Below the pieces are notes generated by a model. That model saw nothing but the letters and a program-made list of their open reading frames with translations. It made no database searches and was not told where the DNA came from. Made by a program: the position numbers and the translations under genes. Below are positions 36,668 through 46,268 of a stretch of 64,000 bases of DNA, in pieces. This stretch comes from CAVWDI01 sp963753725 (GTDB lineage Bacteria; Chloroflexota; Anaerolineae; Anaerolineales; UBA4823), in NCBI GenBank assembly GCA_963753725.1, contig CAVWDI010000029.1:124001-188000 (forward strand). The letters run 5' to 3'. Each line of letters starts with the position of its first letter. Position 1 is the stretch's first letter.

Positions 36668-38780
36668 TTATCTGCAAAGAGGCGCAAACCGGTACCCCGC
36701 TTCACCCAGCGATTCCAATAACAAGTTGAGCGACTCAACCGTAGTCGCTTGAGTATCTTCATTATCGTGCAGCAGTACCCGCGCTCCTGGAAACACCTGC
36801 TCCATCACACTGTCTGCGACCATTTGTGGATCGAGCGATCTCCAATCCTGCGAGTCAATATCCCATAATGCCACTTCATATCCCCTCTCCGCGGCAGTTG
36901 TACGAGTGATTGAATCAAGCGCGCTGTACGGCGGGCGCAGGCAGCGTGCGCTGTTACCGCCGATTATGCGGGTTGTGTTTGCAATTTCCAGGAAAAAGTC
37001 CTCCCTGCCGGATGACGTCAACGTATCTTGTTGTGATGCATGGCTGCCAATTGAATTCCCCGCCTCAATGATGCCTTCCACCTGATCCTTCGATTCGGCC
37101 GCTTTCTCCCCAGTAATAAAGAAGGTTGCCTGAGCTTGATGCGAAGATAGACTCTCCAATATTTTTGAGGTGCTTTCCGCTCCGGATGGTCCATCTTCGA
37201 ATGTGAAGTAAACAATCTGGTCGGTTGTCATTAAAGCGGGGACATCCGGATCCATTGGTTCTGGGGTTCCAAAAGAAGTATTTTCTGGGATCGTAAGTCC
37301 TTCGGTATTGCCTACCACTTCGCCTTGATCATCACGTACCCAGCCTTCATTACCATCGAAGCAGCAAACCTGCCACCAGCGAGTTTCCGGGGTCACCCCC
37401 AGGTTTTTCCCAGTGATGTGAATCGCTTCGCCAGGAACCAAACTGCCAATCACCCCAAATCCAATACCCGGGCCTTCGTGCACATCTACCGTCTTATCTT
37501 CTTCAGGTATCCAATACGGCTCAGGTGGGATCATAACCGCCCTTCCGCCTTCTCCACTGATATCCGCCTCAAATTTATATTCGGTATCACCGCCAACAGA
37601 GACGGCTCTAATTGTGTAATCCTGGGTTGACGGCAGTTCTCCAGACCAATATGTCTTCTGCTCCTCGATGGAAAGCAGCACCTCACCATCTTCTTCTCCA
37701 ACGATGGATAGCAGAACCGTATTAAATGGCGCCAGGATTTTCAGGTCCAGTATTTGACCGGCCAATCCGCGGACGATTAAATTTGTCAACACCGTTAAAC
37801 CCAATCGCTCTTTCCAATTGCAGCAAATTTTTTGAGGTCTGCAGGTCAAGTCGTTTCTCTGGACTCTCAAGTCCAGCCGGGTTGGAGACGGCCTCCGTCT
37901 TATACTCTGAGATCAATTCCAATCCAGCATCTCCCAGAGTAAACTCCAATTGGCTGTTGGTCGATGGACAACAAACAGGGTCGCCGGGAGAGAACTCTCG
38001 TAGTTCAACCTGTATCCTTCCATCTTTAATATTGATTTCACGAATAAATAAATCGCTTCCAAGCGGGTATCCACCGGCCGGTGACGGCTTTCCACTGTTA
38101 TTCCGCACGGCGATCAACTTGTAAAGGGGATTGGAACTGCCTGAGGTTTCGACCAGAACGAGGACTACGTCCTCGATCCCATCCCCATCCAGATCACCAT
38201 AAACGCGGTATGGAGCCAGGTTTATGGTTGAGGCAGAGCTAGCGCTTGAAGTCTTATCATCGATATATTCTCCGTCACGCAATCGCACAGTGTTGTCCTT
38301 TGCCTCATCGGTCTGGTTTAATTCATCTGCAGATTTGCCTTTCGGGTATACAGCATTTTGCAGCTCATGCCAGGAGAGTTCAGCGGACTCTGCAGTGTGG
38401 TCAGATTCTCCATTCCCGGAGGTGTTTACCTCTTGTTTGTGTAAAATTTCTACTAATCGTGTTATGACAACTGGATTATCACCCTGGGGATTTTCATCCA
38501 CCCGTGATTGGACCAGCAGCTTGTACTCATATCCCTCTTGATAAACGAAGCCTTCGATTTCCCCATAGAAAATCTGCCACTCGTCTTCTGGCTTTTCCTT
38601 TATCAACAAACACTCGGTCGTCTCGCCGTTCACGCAGTCAACCGGACCTGATGCAACAAAGATCTCTTTTTCCTTGGCTGTTTCTGGGTGCGGATCGCAA
38701 GCGGTTAGAATGGTTAACGCACACATGATCAGACCCGCCAGTACATATAAGTATTTTCTCAATAGTTCCTCAGAATTCAT
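36668..38780 (-). CDS. Lipoprotein: DUF4377 + FG-GAP-like + SH3 + NodB deacetylase-like (one frameshift)
   Basis: About 700 residues once two frames (38780-37722 and 37870-36668) are joined near 37810. Order: lipobox LTAC (Cys28); DUF4377 domain (CVNGETTECLLIKEKPEDEW, residues about 48-110); a Ca-binding-like DLDGDGIEDVV FG-GAP segment; a linker ending in a beta domain; an SH3-like domain (VHEGPGIGFGVIGSLVPGEAI); and a NodB domain (YFTFEDGP, GSHASQQDTL, LRPPYSALD, LWDIDSQDW). The NodB catalytic Asp is Glu in FEDGP and the second His of HxxxH is Gln, so deacetylase activity is doubtful. It probably acts outside the cell on cell-wall or capsular sugars as a binding module. Confidence 0.75.
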
Positions 38781-39003
38781 TTTCTAAGTTTAAAGTTGGA
38801 TTTCGGTCAAGCGTTAATTTTTTCCCTCAAAAAATTATTTTTCACTCTATTAGCAGGAAAAGAATTGTAGCACAAGGGGGCGTTCAGCGTCAAAGTAATT
38901 TAAGAACATTTCCGCTGGGAGTGAAGTTTATTGGAATGCCTAAATTCTGTATATCCTTGATATTTACCAGTAAAAATTCTATACCCTCCCTCGTAGATTA
39001 TAA

Positions 39004-39044
39004 TGAGCGCGGCAGGAATCGAACCTGTAACCCCTGGCTCAAAA
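39004..39044 (-). pseudogene. tRNA-Lys 3'-end fragment (attachment-site repeat)
   Basis: 41 nt that match the 3' half of the intact tRNA-Lys at 45040-45111 (positions 45040-45080) with three differences, all transitions. It covers anticodon-side, T arm, acceptor 3' strand and discriminator. Sequence upstream (39045-39090) does not fold as a normal tRNA 5' half and pairs poorly with this piece; it looks vaguely like a different tRNA's D and anticodon arms. It is the distal boundary of a candidate element. Confidence 0.75.
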
Positions 39045-39305
39045 GGTCAGAGTCCGAAGTACGTGCTATCCATCCAGGAGTTTGCCACTTTTACTCTGTC
39101 CATTGAAAGATGGCCGATGTAAGTCTCTGGGATCCTTATAATAAGGTCTATCAACATTTTTACGTTCAAAAGACTGGTTTAACAAAGGATGAGTTGGTTG
39201 TCTTTTGCACGTACGTCTCGTCCATGATTGTATCATTGGTTGAGTGACATGCCGGGGTCGAGCTGCCAGGTCTGCGTAAACGATAATCTCTGTAGGTAAT
39301 TATTT

Positions 39306-41033
39306 ATGTCAGGGATCATGCCTGCCCTATCTGAAGATGATATCCGCGATTTGGCCAGCCCCCAGAGCTTGGAGCGGGGGTTCAATTATTTCCATAATGA
39401 CACTCTGTTCAATATGCGACAGGTGGGAAACGAATTACACGGCGACTGCCGCGGATCCAGTTACACTCCTTACCGGGTATCGGTCCAGCTTGGACCTGAC
39501 GGATTCATAAGCGCCCAATGCACTTGCCCTTATGACTGGGGTGGGATCTGCAAACACATCGTCGCGCTGCTTCTAGCCTGGGTGCACAAGCCGGAAGTTT
39601 TTCAATCCATCGCACATACCGATGAGAGGCTGGCCGATAAGAGCAAAGAAGAGCTCATTACCTTAATCCTTGAAATGCTCAAGCGCGAGCCAGACCTGGA
39701 GCGCCTTCTGGATTTACCTCTGGGACCAAACCCTGAAAAACCCTTCGACCTGGACGCCTACCGCCAACGAATCGAATTCATCTTTTTGGATGAATTCACC
39801 GACCTGGATAAACTGGTTTTCGAAATTGCCGCCATCGCCGAAACGGCCGACCGCTTCGCAGCCAAAGGAAATTGGGCCGCCGCGGGCGCTCTCTATCATC
39901 TCATCCTCAGCGAGATCGTCCCCACTTATGAGCGACTCTACGATGATGACGGTGACATCTCTAACGTGTTGCAGCAATGCGCAACAGGACTGGAACATTG
40001 TCTGATAGAAGACAGGCCAGATTCTGCCACCCGCCAGTTGTGGTTCGAGGTCTTGCTGGAGGCTGAGTTTATGGCTGTTCAGATGAGCGACATCGACCTA
40101 GCCTATCCAGCCCGGGATATCCTGGTAGAACACACAAACGCTGAAGAATGGCACCGGATTGAGAAGCGGGTGCGCCAGATTATAGCATCCTTGGATAATC
40201 AATATTCTAGATGGAAACAGGAGACCCTGGTTGACTTCCTGGTTCATCGGCTGGAGAGTACCGGGCGCGCAGCTGAGGTCGCGGACCTGATTTTTGAGTT
40301 GGGTTCGGAAGAGCAGCAAGCTTTTGAGCTGGTCAGGCAGAGACAGTTAGAGGCGGCGATTTCCATCGCCAGAGAACATTTCGTCAATCTCCCCGGGCTG
40401 GTCATCCAGTTCGCCGACACCCTGGTAGAGTCCGGGGGCATCGCTGAAGCTGTGGCTTATATTACCAGCCAGTTAGAGAGCAGATCGCGGGCCTACTACT
40501 TCGCCTGGCTAGCACAGTTGGCCGAGCAAGAGCAGGACCCAGAAACCGCTTTGAAATGGCAGTTGAGTTTATTTCATGAATCACCCAACCTGGAAAACTA
40601 CTTGAATCTGCAGGCGGTAGCGCAACTGCTCGATCAATGGGAAACAATGTACCCAGGCTTGATTAAAAAACTGGAAGCCGACCAAAACTGGGATCTACTG
40701 ATCGAAATCGCACTGGAAGATGGCGATGTATCCCGGGCGCTCGAATACCTTCCCCTCCAACGCTGGGGGCGTCATGATCTCCAGGTCGCCCGGGCTGCTG
40801 AAACCAGCCATCCCCAGGCGGCTATTGAGATCTACTGTCAACGCGTAGAGCGGTTCATCGCGGTCCGGGGGCGCGCCAATTATCACGAGGCGGCTGCAAT
40901 TCTACAACACGTCAAAGAACTGTACCATCAACGAAGCACTCACACCGAATGGGATCGCTTACTGACCGAGCTGCGTCAACGTCATGCCCGTTTGCCGGCC
41001 CTCATGGATGAGCTCGATAAAGCTGGTTTGTGA
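39306..41033 (+). CDS. SWIM zinc-finger protein
   Basis: A 575-residue protein with an N-terminal SWIM domain (about 50-95): SAQCTCPYDWGGICKHIVALLL carries the CxCx(n)CxH zinc ligands. The remaining 480 residues are alpha-helical, with TPR-like pairs (AEVADLIFELGSEEQQAFELV, AYITSQLESRSRAYYFAWLAQ), ending in a helical bundle. SWIM domains in bacteria are found with SWI2/SNF2-type helicases and in DNA-metabolism or mobile-element contexts. Here it stands within the tRNA-bounded segment upstream of a winged-helix protein and a primase-helicase; a role in DNA binding for that system is inferred only from position. Frame is intact. Confidence 0.85.
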   Translation: MSGIMPALSEDDIRDLASPQSLERGFNYFHNDTLFNMRQVGNELHGDCRGSSYTPYRVSVQLGPDGFISAQCTCPYDWGGICKHIVALLLAWVHKPEVFQSIAHTDERLADKSKEELITLILEMLKREPDLERLLDLPLGPNPEKPFDLDAYRQRIEFIFLDEFTDLDKLVFEIAAIAETADRFAAKGNWAAAGALYHLILSEIVPTYERLYDDDGDISNVLQQCATGLEHCLIEDRPDSATRQLWFEVLLEAEFMAVQMSDIDLAYPARDILVEHTNAEEWHRIEKRVRQIIASLDNQYSRWKQETLVDFLVHRLESTGRAAEVADLIFELGSEEQQAFELVRQRQLEAAISIAREHFVNLPGLVIQFADTLVESGGIAEAVAYITSQLESRSRAYYFAWLAQLAEQEQDPETALKWQLSLFHESPNLENYLNLQAVAQLLDQWETMYPGLIKKLEADQNWDLLIEIALEDGDVSRALEYLPLQRWGRHDLQVARAAETSHPQAAIEIYCQRVERFIAVRGRANYHEAAAILQHVKELYHQRSTHTEWDRLLTELRQRHARLPALMDELDKAGL

Positions 41034-41678
41034 CATGCAGCAATAATGAAATCGTTTTCAGCCATTTTAATTTCGCGAGAAATGAGGCAAGTTTCCTGGA
41101 TGCGGTTTCCAGGTCAGTCGATAGTTACTTGAAATAAGGATTTGGAAAAAGGTAATAATGAGTGCCTTTTCCAGATTTAAGGGTACAGGATTTGAATCAA
41201 GGACCTTCAGGTTATAAGGTGGGTACTGAAAAGGGGAGCCAGGAAGTATGACCCTGCGGTTGAGTTATCCCGACGGCCTATAGTTCAGTCACCAGGATCG
41301 TTTTCCCCAATTGCCGGGGACCTTAGAAGGCGACCACCTTTCCATGAGTGATTGCGTCATGTAATTGTGATAACAGGTAGCGGCTAATTTTCATTAAAAT
41401 AATATACCTTACCATCCGTATTTATTATAATTCAGACGGCAGTTCATATTACATTGAGTTGTATAAGACAAATATACCCAGCAGTTCTTGCCCATTTCAG
41501 CGACTTCTTAACCAGGGTTTTTGGCACGGAAGTATTATAATGAGTTGGGTTTCCTCGCCGCAAAAATCTCAAGCCAGGGTGTAATTCGTGACCTCTCTTC
41601 CATCGGATGTCGATCTGGGAATCAGGTAAAAGCACCTTGAGATCAAGTATCAAGGCATCCAAATTCTGGTTGAACCAA
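41034..41678. other. Gap inside the candidate island with tRNA-like relic
   Basis: 645 nt without a supported gene. Around 41180-41280 on the minus strand, a T-arm-like CCTTGATTCAAATCCTG, an anticodon-like TTATAACC and a D-arm-like GGGATAACTCAACCGC appear in tRNA order, but stems are broken and spacing is wrong, so this is a relic at best. The open frame covering 41607-41678 is a run-in to the winged-helix gene and is not needed. Confidence 0.35.
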
Positions 41679-42209
41679 ATGAACACCTCAAAACCTTATA
41701 AGCAGCGCATTCTGGACCTCCTTGAAAAAGTGGGTATAGAGGGGGCGGATAACGCCAAAATATGTAAAGATACTGGTATCCCTTCTTACCAGCAGGTTTA
41801 TTTACTTACGCAGGAACTTACCAGGCGGGGAAAGATCACTGCCAGACGTGAAGGCCGGAAGTGGGTCTTCTTCCCGCTTGACACGCCCTCCACCAATTCA
41901 TTTCGCGGGTACTGGCGGGTTATATCTAGCCCCGAATTTGACCGGGAAACCCTGGAGATGGAAACCATTCCATTCGTTAGAGTTGAAGGTGAAAAGTTCG
42001 CATTTGGAGGCACATTTCATATCGGGTTGATTCTAGGTGAATTCGATGGACGGCTTGACGGAAAACGCGTGCTATTCAGCTTCAAGGCATCGGGCGAACT
42101 TGAACCGATGCACGGCGCCGGAACGATATCCCTCCTAGACAAACAGATGGAGTTCAGGCTGATGTTCTTTCATGGAGATAAGTTTACGTTTATGTGTGAG
42201 CGCAGTTGA
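41679..42209 (+). CDS. Winged-helix plus beta-domain protein
   Basis: 176 residues from the ATG at 41679 (MNTSKPYKQRILDLLEKVG); the longer start at 41607 has no support. Residues about 8-70 form a winged helix (ILDLLEKVGIEGADNAKI, then YQQVYLLTQELTRRGKI), and the C-terminal 90 residues form a beta-rich domain (FHIGLILGEFDGRLDGKRVLFSF, then HGAGTISLLDKQMEFRLMFFHGDKF). I do not recognise the full-length family. It lies in the element next to the TOTE gene, and may be its regulator or a DNA-binding partner. It ends at TGA 42207; the short piece that follows may be a continuation in another frame. Confidence 0.6.
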   Translation: MNTSKPYKQRILDLLEKVGIEGADNAKICKDTGIPSYQQVYLLTQELTRRGKITARREGRKWVFFPLDTPSTNSFRGYWRVISSPEFDRETLEMETIPFVRVEGEKFAFGGTFHIGLILGEFDGRLDGKRVLFSFKASGELEPMHGAGTISLLDKQMEFRLMFFHGDKFTFMCERS

Positions 42210-42210
42210 T

Positions 42211-42372
42211 CCGGTTGGGGGAAAAATTAGCGAATACCACGAATGGCTAACTGTGGAGCGGGTGTTGACGCCCGAAGTACTGGCTGAAGTGGAGAGCCTT
42301 TCCAACCACATCGAAGTCAGTTCGATCAGGGCGGAGAAATATGCTAACCGCTACGCACTGATCCGGCGGTGA
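42211..42372 (+). pseudogene. Open fragment of unknown protein
   Basis: An open piece ending at 42372 reads ISEYHEWLTVERVLTPEVLA then EVESLSNHIEVSSIRAEKYA, followed by NRYALIRR. No convincing start codon or ribosome site precedes it. It may be the tail of the winged-helix protein after a shift, or the remains of a small separate gene. It lies 28 nt before the TOTE gene start. Confidence 0.35.
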
Positions 42373-42400
42373 AAGAACCAGGACTGGATGTGAGAAAAGT

Positions 42401-44859
42401 ATGACAAATCAAAAGGATATCGACCAATCCATCGCAGCTGCTGAGGAAGAACTAGCTCATTTGGACATTAAACGTGCCGAGGTCATCGCTACGATTTAGT
42501 ATCTGCGCCGCGAAAAGACATTACTGGCGCAATCAGGAAAGCAGTATTCCCTGGCTTTCCAGTCACCTACTGTCACAAACCAATCATCGGAAAGCGAAAA
42601 GATAGCTGTCTTTCAATCTCTGTTCAAAGGGAGAGGCGATGTTTATCCCAGAAGATTTGAGAGTGTCAAAACGGGCAAGTCAGGATATTCACCTGCCTGT
42701 GTCAATGAATGGGCACCCGGTATCTGCCACAAGCCAATGATCAAATGCTCCGAGTGCAAATACCAGGCTTTTCTGCCGGCGAATGAGTCGATGATTTCGT
42801 AATCATCTCCTGGGCAAAAATCCATCAAAACCCAAAGGAAAAGATTTTACGGCTGGGGTCTATCCCCTGCTCCTCGACGAAACTTGCTGGTTTCTCGCCG
42901 CCGATTTCGATAAATGTACCTGGCAAGAATACGCTACCGCGTTTTTCAAAACCTGCCAGATTCGATAACGTCTCTGCAGCACTCGAGCGTTCACGCTCCG
43001 GAAACGGAGGCCATGTCTGGATCTTCTTCTCCGAACCAATCCCGGCGAAGGTAGCCCGAAGACTCGGCTCCTTTGTAATGACCAAAACGATGGAGCAACG
43101 CCCTGAGATCGGGTTCGATTCTTACGACCGGTTCTTTCCAAGTCAGGACACGCTTCCACAGGGCGGGTTTGGGAACTTGATTGCATTACCCCTCCAGAAA
43201 AGACCGCGTGTGAGAGAAAACAGCGTTTTCGTGAACGAGAAATTCGAGCCATACGAAGATCAGTGGGCTTTTCTTTCAACGATTCAGCGTATGAACCTGA
43301 ATGAGATTGAAGCTATCCTCGCGGATGTTACCGAAGATAAAAACATTCTAGGAGTTAAAATTGCGATCTCAGAAGAAGAAGCCCCCTGGGAAGCACCACC
43401 ATCCAGGAAGCGAAAAGAAAGATTGCTTACCAGCCCACTTCCGGAAAAGCTTTCTCTGGTTTTGGGAAACCAGCTCTATGTTGCCAAGGATGAGTTGACA
43501 CCCGCTTTGAGAAACCGCCTTATTCGCCTGGCAGCCTTTCAAAACCCCGAATTCTACCGCGCTCAGGCTATGAGATTTTCCACTTTTGATAAACCCCGCA
43601 TCATCAGTTGCGGTGAGGACTTCCCACAGCACATCGGCCTTCCTCGCGGCTGCCTGGATGAAATCATCGATCTTTTGGAAACGAATAACATCAAACCGGA
43701 AGTTATCGATGAGCGATTTTCCGGCAACCCGATTAAAATTGATTTTACGGGTAAACTCAGACCAGACCAGCAAGTTGCAGCGGAGGAGATGTTGAAGAAG
43801 GATATCGGGGTTCTTGCAGCGACCACCGGATTTGGAAAAACGGTCATTTCCGCCTACCTGATTGCCAAACGGAAAGTCAATACACTGGTCTTGGTTCATC
43901 GCCGGCAACTTCTCGATCAGTGGATTGCACACCTGATCAATTTTCTGGGACTCTCGCCGCAAGAGGTCGGGCAAATCGGGGGAGGGAGACAAAAAGCAAC
44001 AGGGGTTGTTGATGTGGCCACGATCCAGAGTTTGTACAAGAAGGGGGTAGTCAATGATCTCGTTGGGGAGTATGGCCATTTAGTTATCGACGAGTGCCAT
44101 CACATCTCCGCCCGGAGTTTTGAACTTGTTGTCCGACAGAGCAAAGCAAAATATGTCATAGGTCTTTCTGCTACCGTCACCCGGAAAGATGGCCACCACC
44201 CGATCATTTTTATGCAGTGTGGACCGGTTCGATATCGGGTGGACCCGCGAAAGCAAGCAGCCAAAAGGTCTTTCCAACACCGGGTTGTAGTGAGAAAAAT
44301 ACAGTTCAGGTTGAGCGAAGAGTTTTCGGAGGATAACCGACCATCAATCCAGAAAATATATAAGGCTCTTTCCGATGATAAGTTTAGGAACGTCAAAATT
44401 GTTGAAGATGTACTGGAAGTGATAAAAACAGGACGGTATTCGGTGATCTTGACAGAACGCAGGGATCACTTGAGGCTCCTGGCAGAACAACTGCAGCCTC
44501 ATATCCATAATGTATTTGTTTTAAAAGGGGGGATGGGGAGAAAACAACGGCGTCTTATCCAGGATCAATTGGCCAATATGCCTGATGGAGAACCGCGAGT
44601 TATCTTATCTACCGGGCGATATTTGGGAGAAGGTTTCGACGATGCCCGGTTGGACACATTATTCCTGACGCTCCCGATTTCCTGGCGGGGGACGTTGGCA
44701 CAATATGCAGGTCGATTGCACCGCGAACACAACCCAAAAAAGGAAGTCATCATTTATGATTATTTAGATGAAAATGTCCCGCTATTGTCACGGATGTATG
44801 CAAAACGAAGACGTGGATACAAGGCGCTTGGGTATAAAATCGAGGGGTGTCAAATCTAA
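42401..44859 (+). pseudogene. TOTE-type archaeo-eukaryotic primase and SF2 helicase, broken
   Basis: About 820 codons. Starting at 42401: a coiled-coil stretch with an in-frame TAG (42497-42499), then a Cys-rich knuckle (VNEWAPGICHKPMIKCSEC), a shift near 42800, the primase core (VYPLLLDETCWFLAADFD) and a second shift near 42965 before RSGNGGHVWIFFSEPIP and GFDSYDRFFPSQD. From 43078 the frame is open to 44859 with helicase motifs: GFGKT Walker A (TTGFGKTVISAYL), DECHH, GLSATVTRKDG and YAGRLHRE. AEP primase motifs (DFD, SGNGGH) and the helicase order match the TOTE conflict-system primase-helicases. Complete from 43078 only if translated separately. Confidence 0.85.
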
Positions 44860-45039
44860 CCAATTAGGAGGGGAAACTCCTCGCAACTTATAATATCTGA
44901 AGCTCGACAGTAACGTAATAGGAAATGTCGATTTCTCCAGAGCCGATGCAATTACGCTGGGATCGAGGTTTGCTTCTTCGTCCTGATTTAGGAATTCAAC
45001 TTTTTTGTAAGGTTATTTGACCCCAAAACGTCTATATAA

Positions 45040-45111
45040 TGAGCGCGGCAGGAATCGAACCTGCAACCCTTGGCTTAAAAGGCCACTGCTCTGCCATTGA
45101 GCTACGCGCCC
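45040..45111 (-). tRNA. tRNA-Lys (anticodon UUU)
   Basis: Full cloverleaf on the minus strand: acceptor GGGCGCG pairs with CGCGCTC, with A as discriminator at 45040; D arm GTAGCTCAATGGCAGAGC; anticodon stem GTGGC/GCCA(A) with loop CTTTTAA, so anticodon TTT; T arm GCAGG-TTCGATT-CCTGC. CCA is not encoded. It is the intact end of the element whose far boundary is the 3'-fragment at 39004. Confidence 0.95.
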
Positions 45112-45299
45112 GCACCAGTATTTATAATACCCTGGTAAGCGACATTCTAACATGCACAAAACAACACGTCAACATTCGAAGGATATAACAAAAATATAAT
45201 AAAATTCTTATTGACTAATTTCCTGGCAGTTGATACTATTCACCGGTTTCATTAATCGAAAATACAAAATTTATCGTTATAAAGCGTACGGAGGAATTT

Positions 45300-45626
45300 A
45301 TGGGTGATATAACAAAATTGAACGAAACTTCTTTTCAAGACGAGGTCATCGATGCTTCACAGCCAGTGCTGGTTGATTTCACAGCCGTATGGTGCGGGCC
45401 TTGTAAAATGCTGGATCCGATTGTAAAAGAAATGGCTGATGATTGGAACGGTCAGGTGAAGGTGGTTAAACTGGATGTAGATGATAGTCCTTCTATAGCG
45501 ATGAATTACAATATTATGGGTGTGCCCACCCTGATGCTTTTCAAAAATGGGGAACCCGTTGAACGAGTGACAGGTTATGTCCCAAAGGACCGCCTGCTGA
45601 AAAAATTCAATCCCCATCTTAATTAA
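45300..45626 (+). CDS. trxA: Thioredoxin
   Basis: A 108-residue thioredoxin of standard length. The redox motif WCGPCK lies at residues 31-36 with the conserved Asp-Phe before it (VDFTAVWCGPC), and the cis-Pro segment is VPTLMLFKNG. It reduces protein disulphides in the cytosol. A GGAGG site sits before the ATG and a good terminator follows, so it is transcribed alone. Its neighbour on the left is the tRNA-Lys gene; it is outside the candidate element. Confidence 0.95.
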   Translation: MGDITKLNETSFQDEVIDASQPVLVDFTAVWCGPCKMLDPIVKEMADDWNGQVKVVKLDVDDSPSIAMNYNIMGVPTLMLFKNGEPVERVTGYVPKDRLLKKFNPHLN

Positions 45627-45638
45627 TATATTAACTCT

Positions 45639-45669
45639 CACCCGGAAAAATAAATTTTCCGGGTGTTTT
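45639..45669 (+). terminator. Terminator of trxA
   Basis: Arms CACCCGGAAAA (45639-45649) and TTTTCCGGGTG (45655-45665) then TTTTC. Located 13 nt after the thioredoxin stop. Confidence 0.9.
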
Positions 45670-45713
45670 CTTTTAATCCTTTCTTATGGAAAAAACACCA
45701 AAATCCTTTTTAA

Positions 45714-45748
45714 TATGATAAAATGTTATTGCAATCAATTGCAATAAC
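45714..45748 (+). promoter_or_regulatory. Promoter and Fur-family operator of the metal-uptake operon
   Basis: -10 TATGAT (45714-45719) is followed by a perfect palindrome GTTATTGCAAT-CA-ATTGCAATAAC (45725-45748), which covers the expected start of transcription. The shape (TTGCAA/TTGCAA with AT-rich arms) matches Fur/Zur/Nur-type boxes. The Fur-family gene starts 10 nt later, so autoregulation of fur-nikMN-Q-O is likely. Confidence 0.75.
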
Positions 45749-45758
45749 GAGCATTCAT

Positions 45759-46190
45759 ATGAACGAAAAAATTGAAATGACCCTGCGCTCACTCGGTTAC
45801 CGCATGACACCCCAGCGCGAAATGATTATGGAAACCCTCTTCAGCGCAAATCAGCACCGGACAGCTGAACAGATCTTTGAAGAACTGCAGGTGCGCACCA
45901 GGGCGCTCAATATCGCCACCGTATACCGCACACTGGATCTTCTTGTCGACGAAGGATTGGCCAACCGTATTGACCTGGGAGAAGACCGCATTTATTACGC
46001 GGCCTCCCAGCACGGCCCCCACATCCATCTGGTATGCCGCCAATGCGGATCGGTAAATGAATCCGACTACACCCTCTTAGAACCGCTCGGAGAAATGCTC
46101 TTGCGTGAGTATCATTTTTTAGCGGATTTAGGACATCTTTCCATTTTTGGGTTATGTAAAGAGTGTCAAACTTCCACACAGGACAAATGA
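45759..46190 (+). CDS. Fur family metal-responsive regulator
   Basis: 143 residues from ATG at 45759, chosen because the upstream ATG (45723) would translate the operator palindrome. Winged-helix domain at the N-terminus (MTPQREMIMETLFSANQHRTAEQIF, then NIATVYRTLDLLVDEGL), then HIHLVCRQCGSVNESD and the second CKEC, which together form a structural Zn site (two CxxC). The regulated metal is uncertain: the adjacent NikMN/CbiQO genes suggest nickel or cobalt (Nur type), while box shape also allows zinc. It represses in the metal-bound state. Confidence 0.9.
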   Translation: MNEKIEMTLRSLGYRMTPQREMIMETLFSANQHRTAEQIFEELQVRTRALNIATVYRTLDLLVDEGLANRIDLGEDRIYYAASQHGPHIHLVCRQCGSVNESDYTLLEPLGEMLLREYHFLADLGHLSIFGLCKECQTSTQDK

Positions 46191-46268
46191 ACCTCCAGGA
46201 AATTTATTATTCAACAACCAGGAGTTAAAATCAACTAGGATATTAATATGTTATATTCCGTCGAACCA

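Noticed and set aside
41180..41280. Functional tRNA
   Set aside because: T- and anticodon stems do not pair; kept only as a possible relic.
45723..45758. Fur start at 45723
   Set aside because: It would translate the operator palindrome; ATG 45759 matches the family start.
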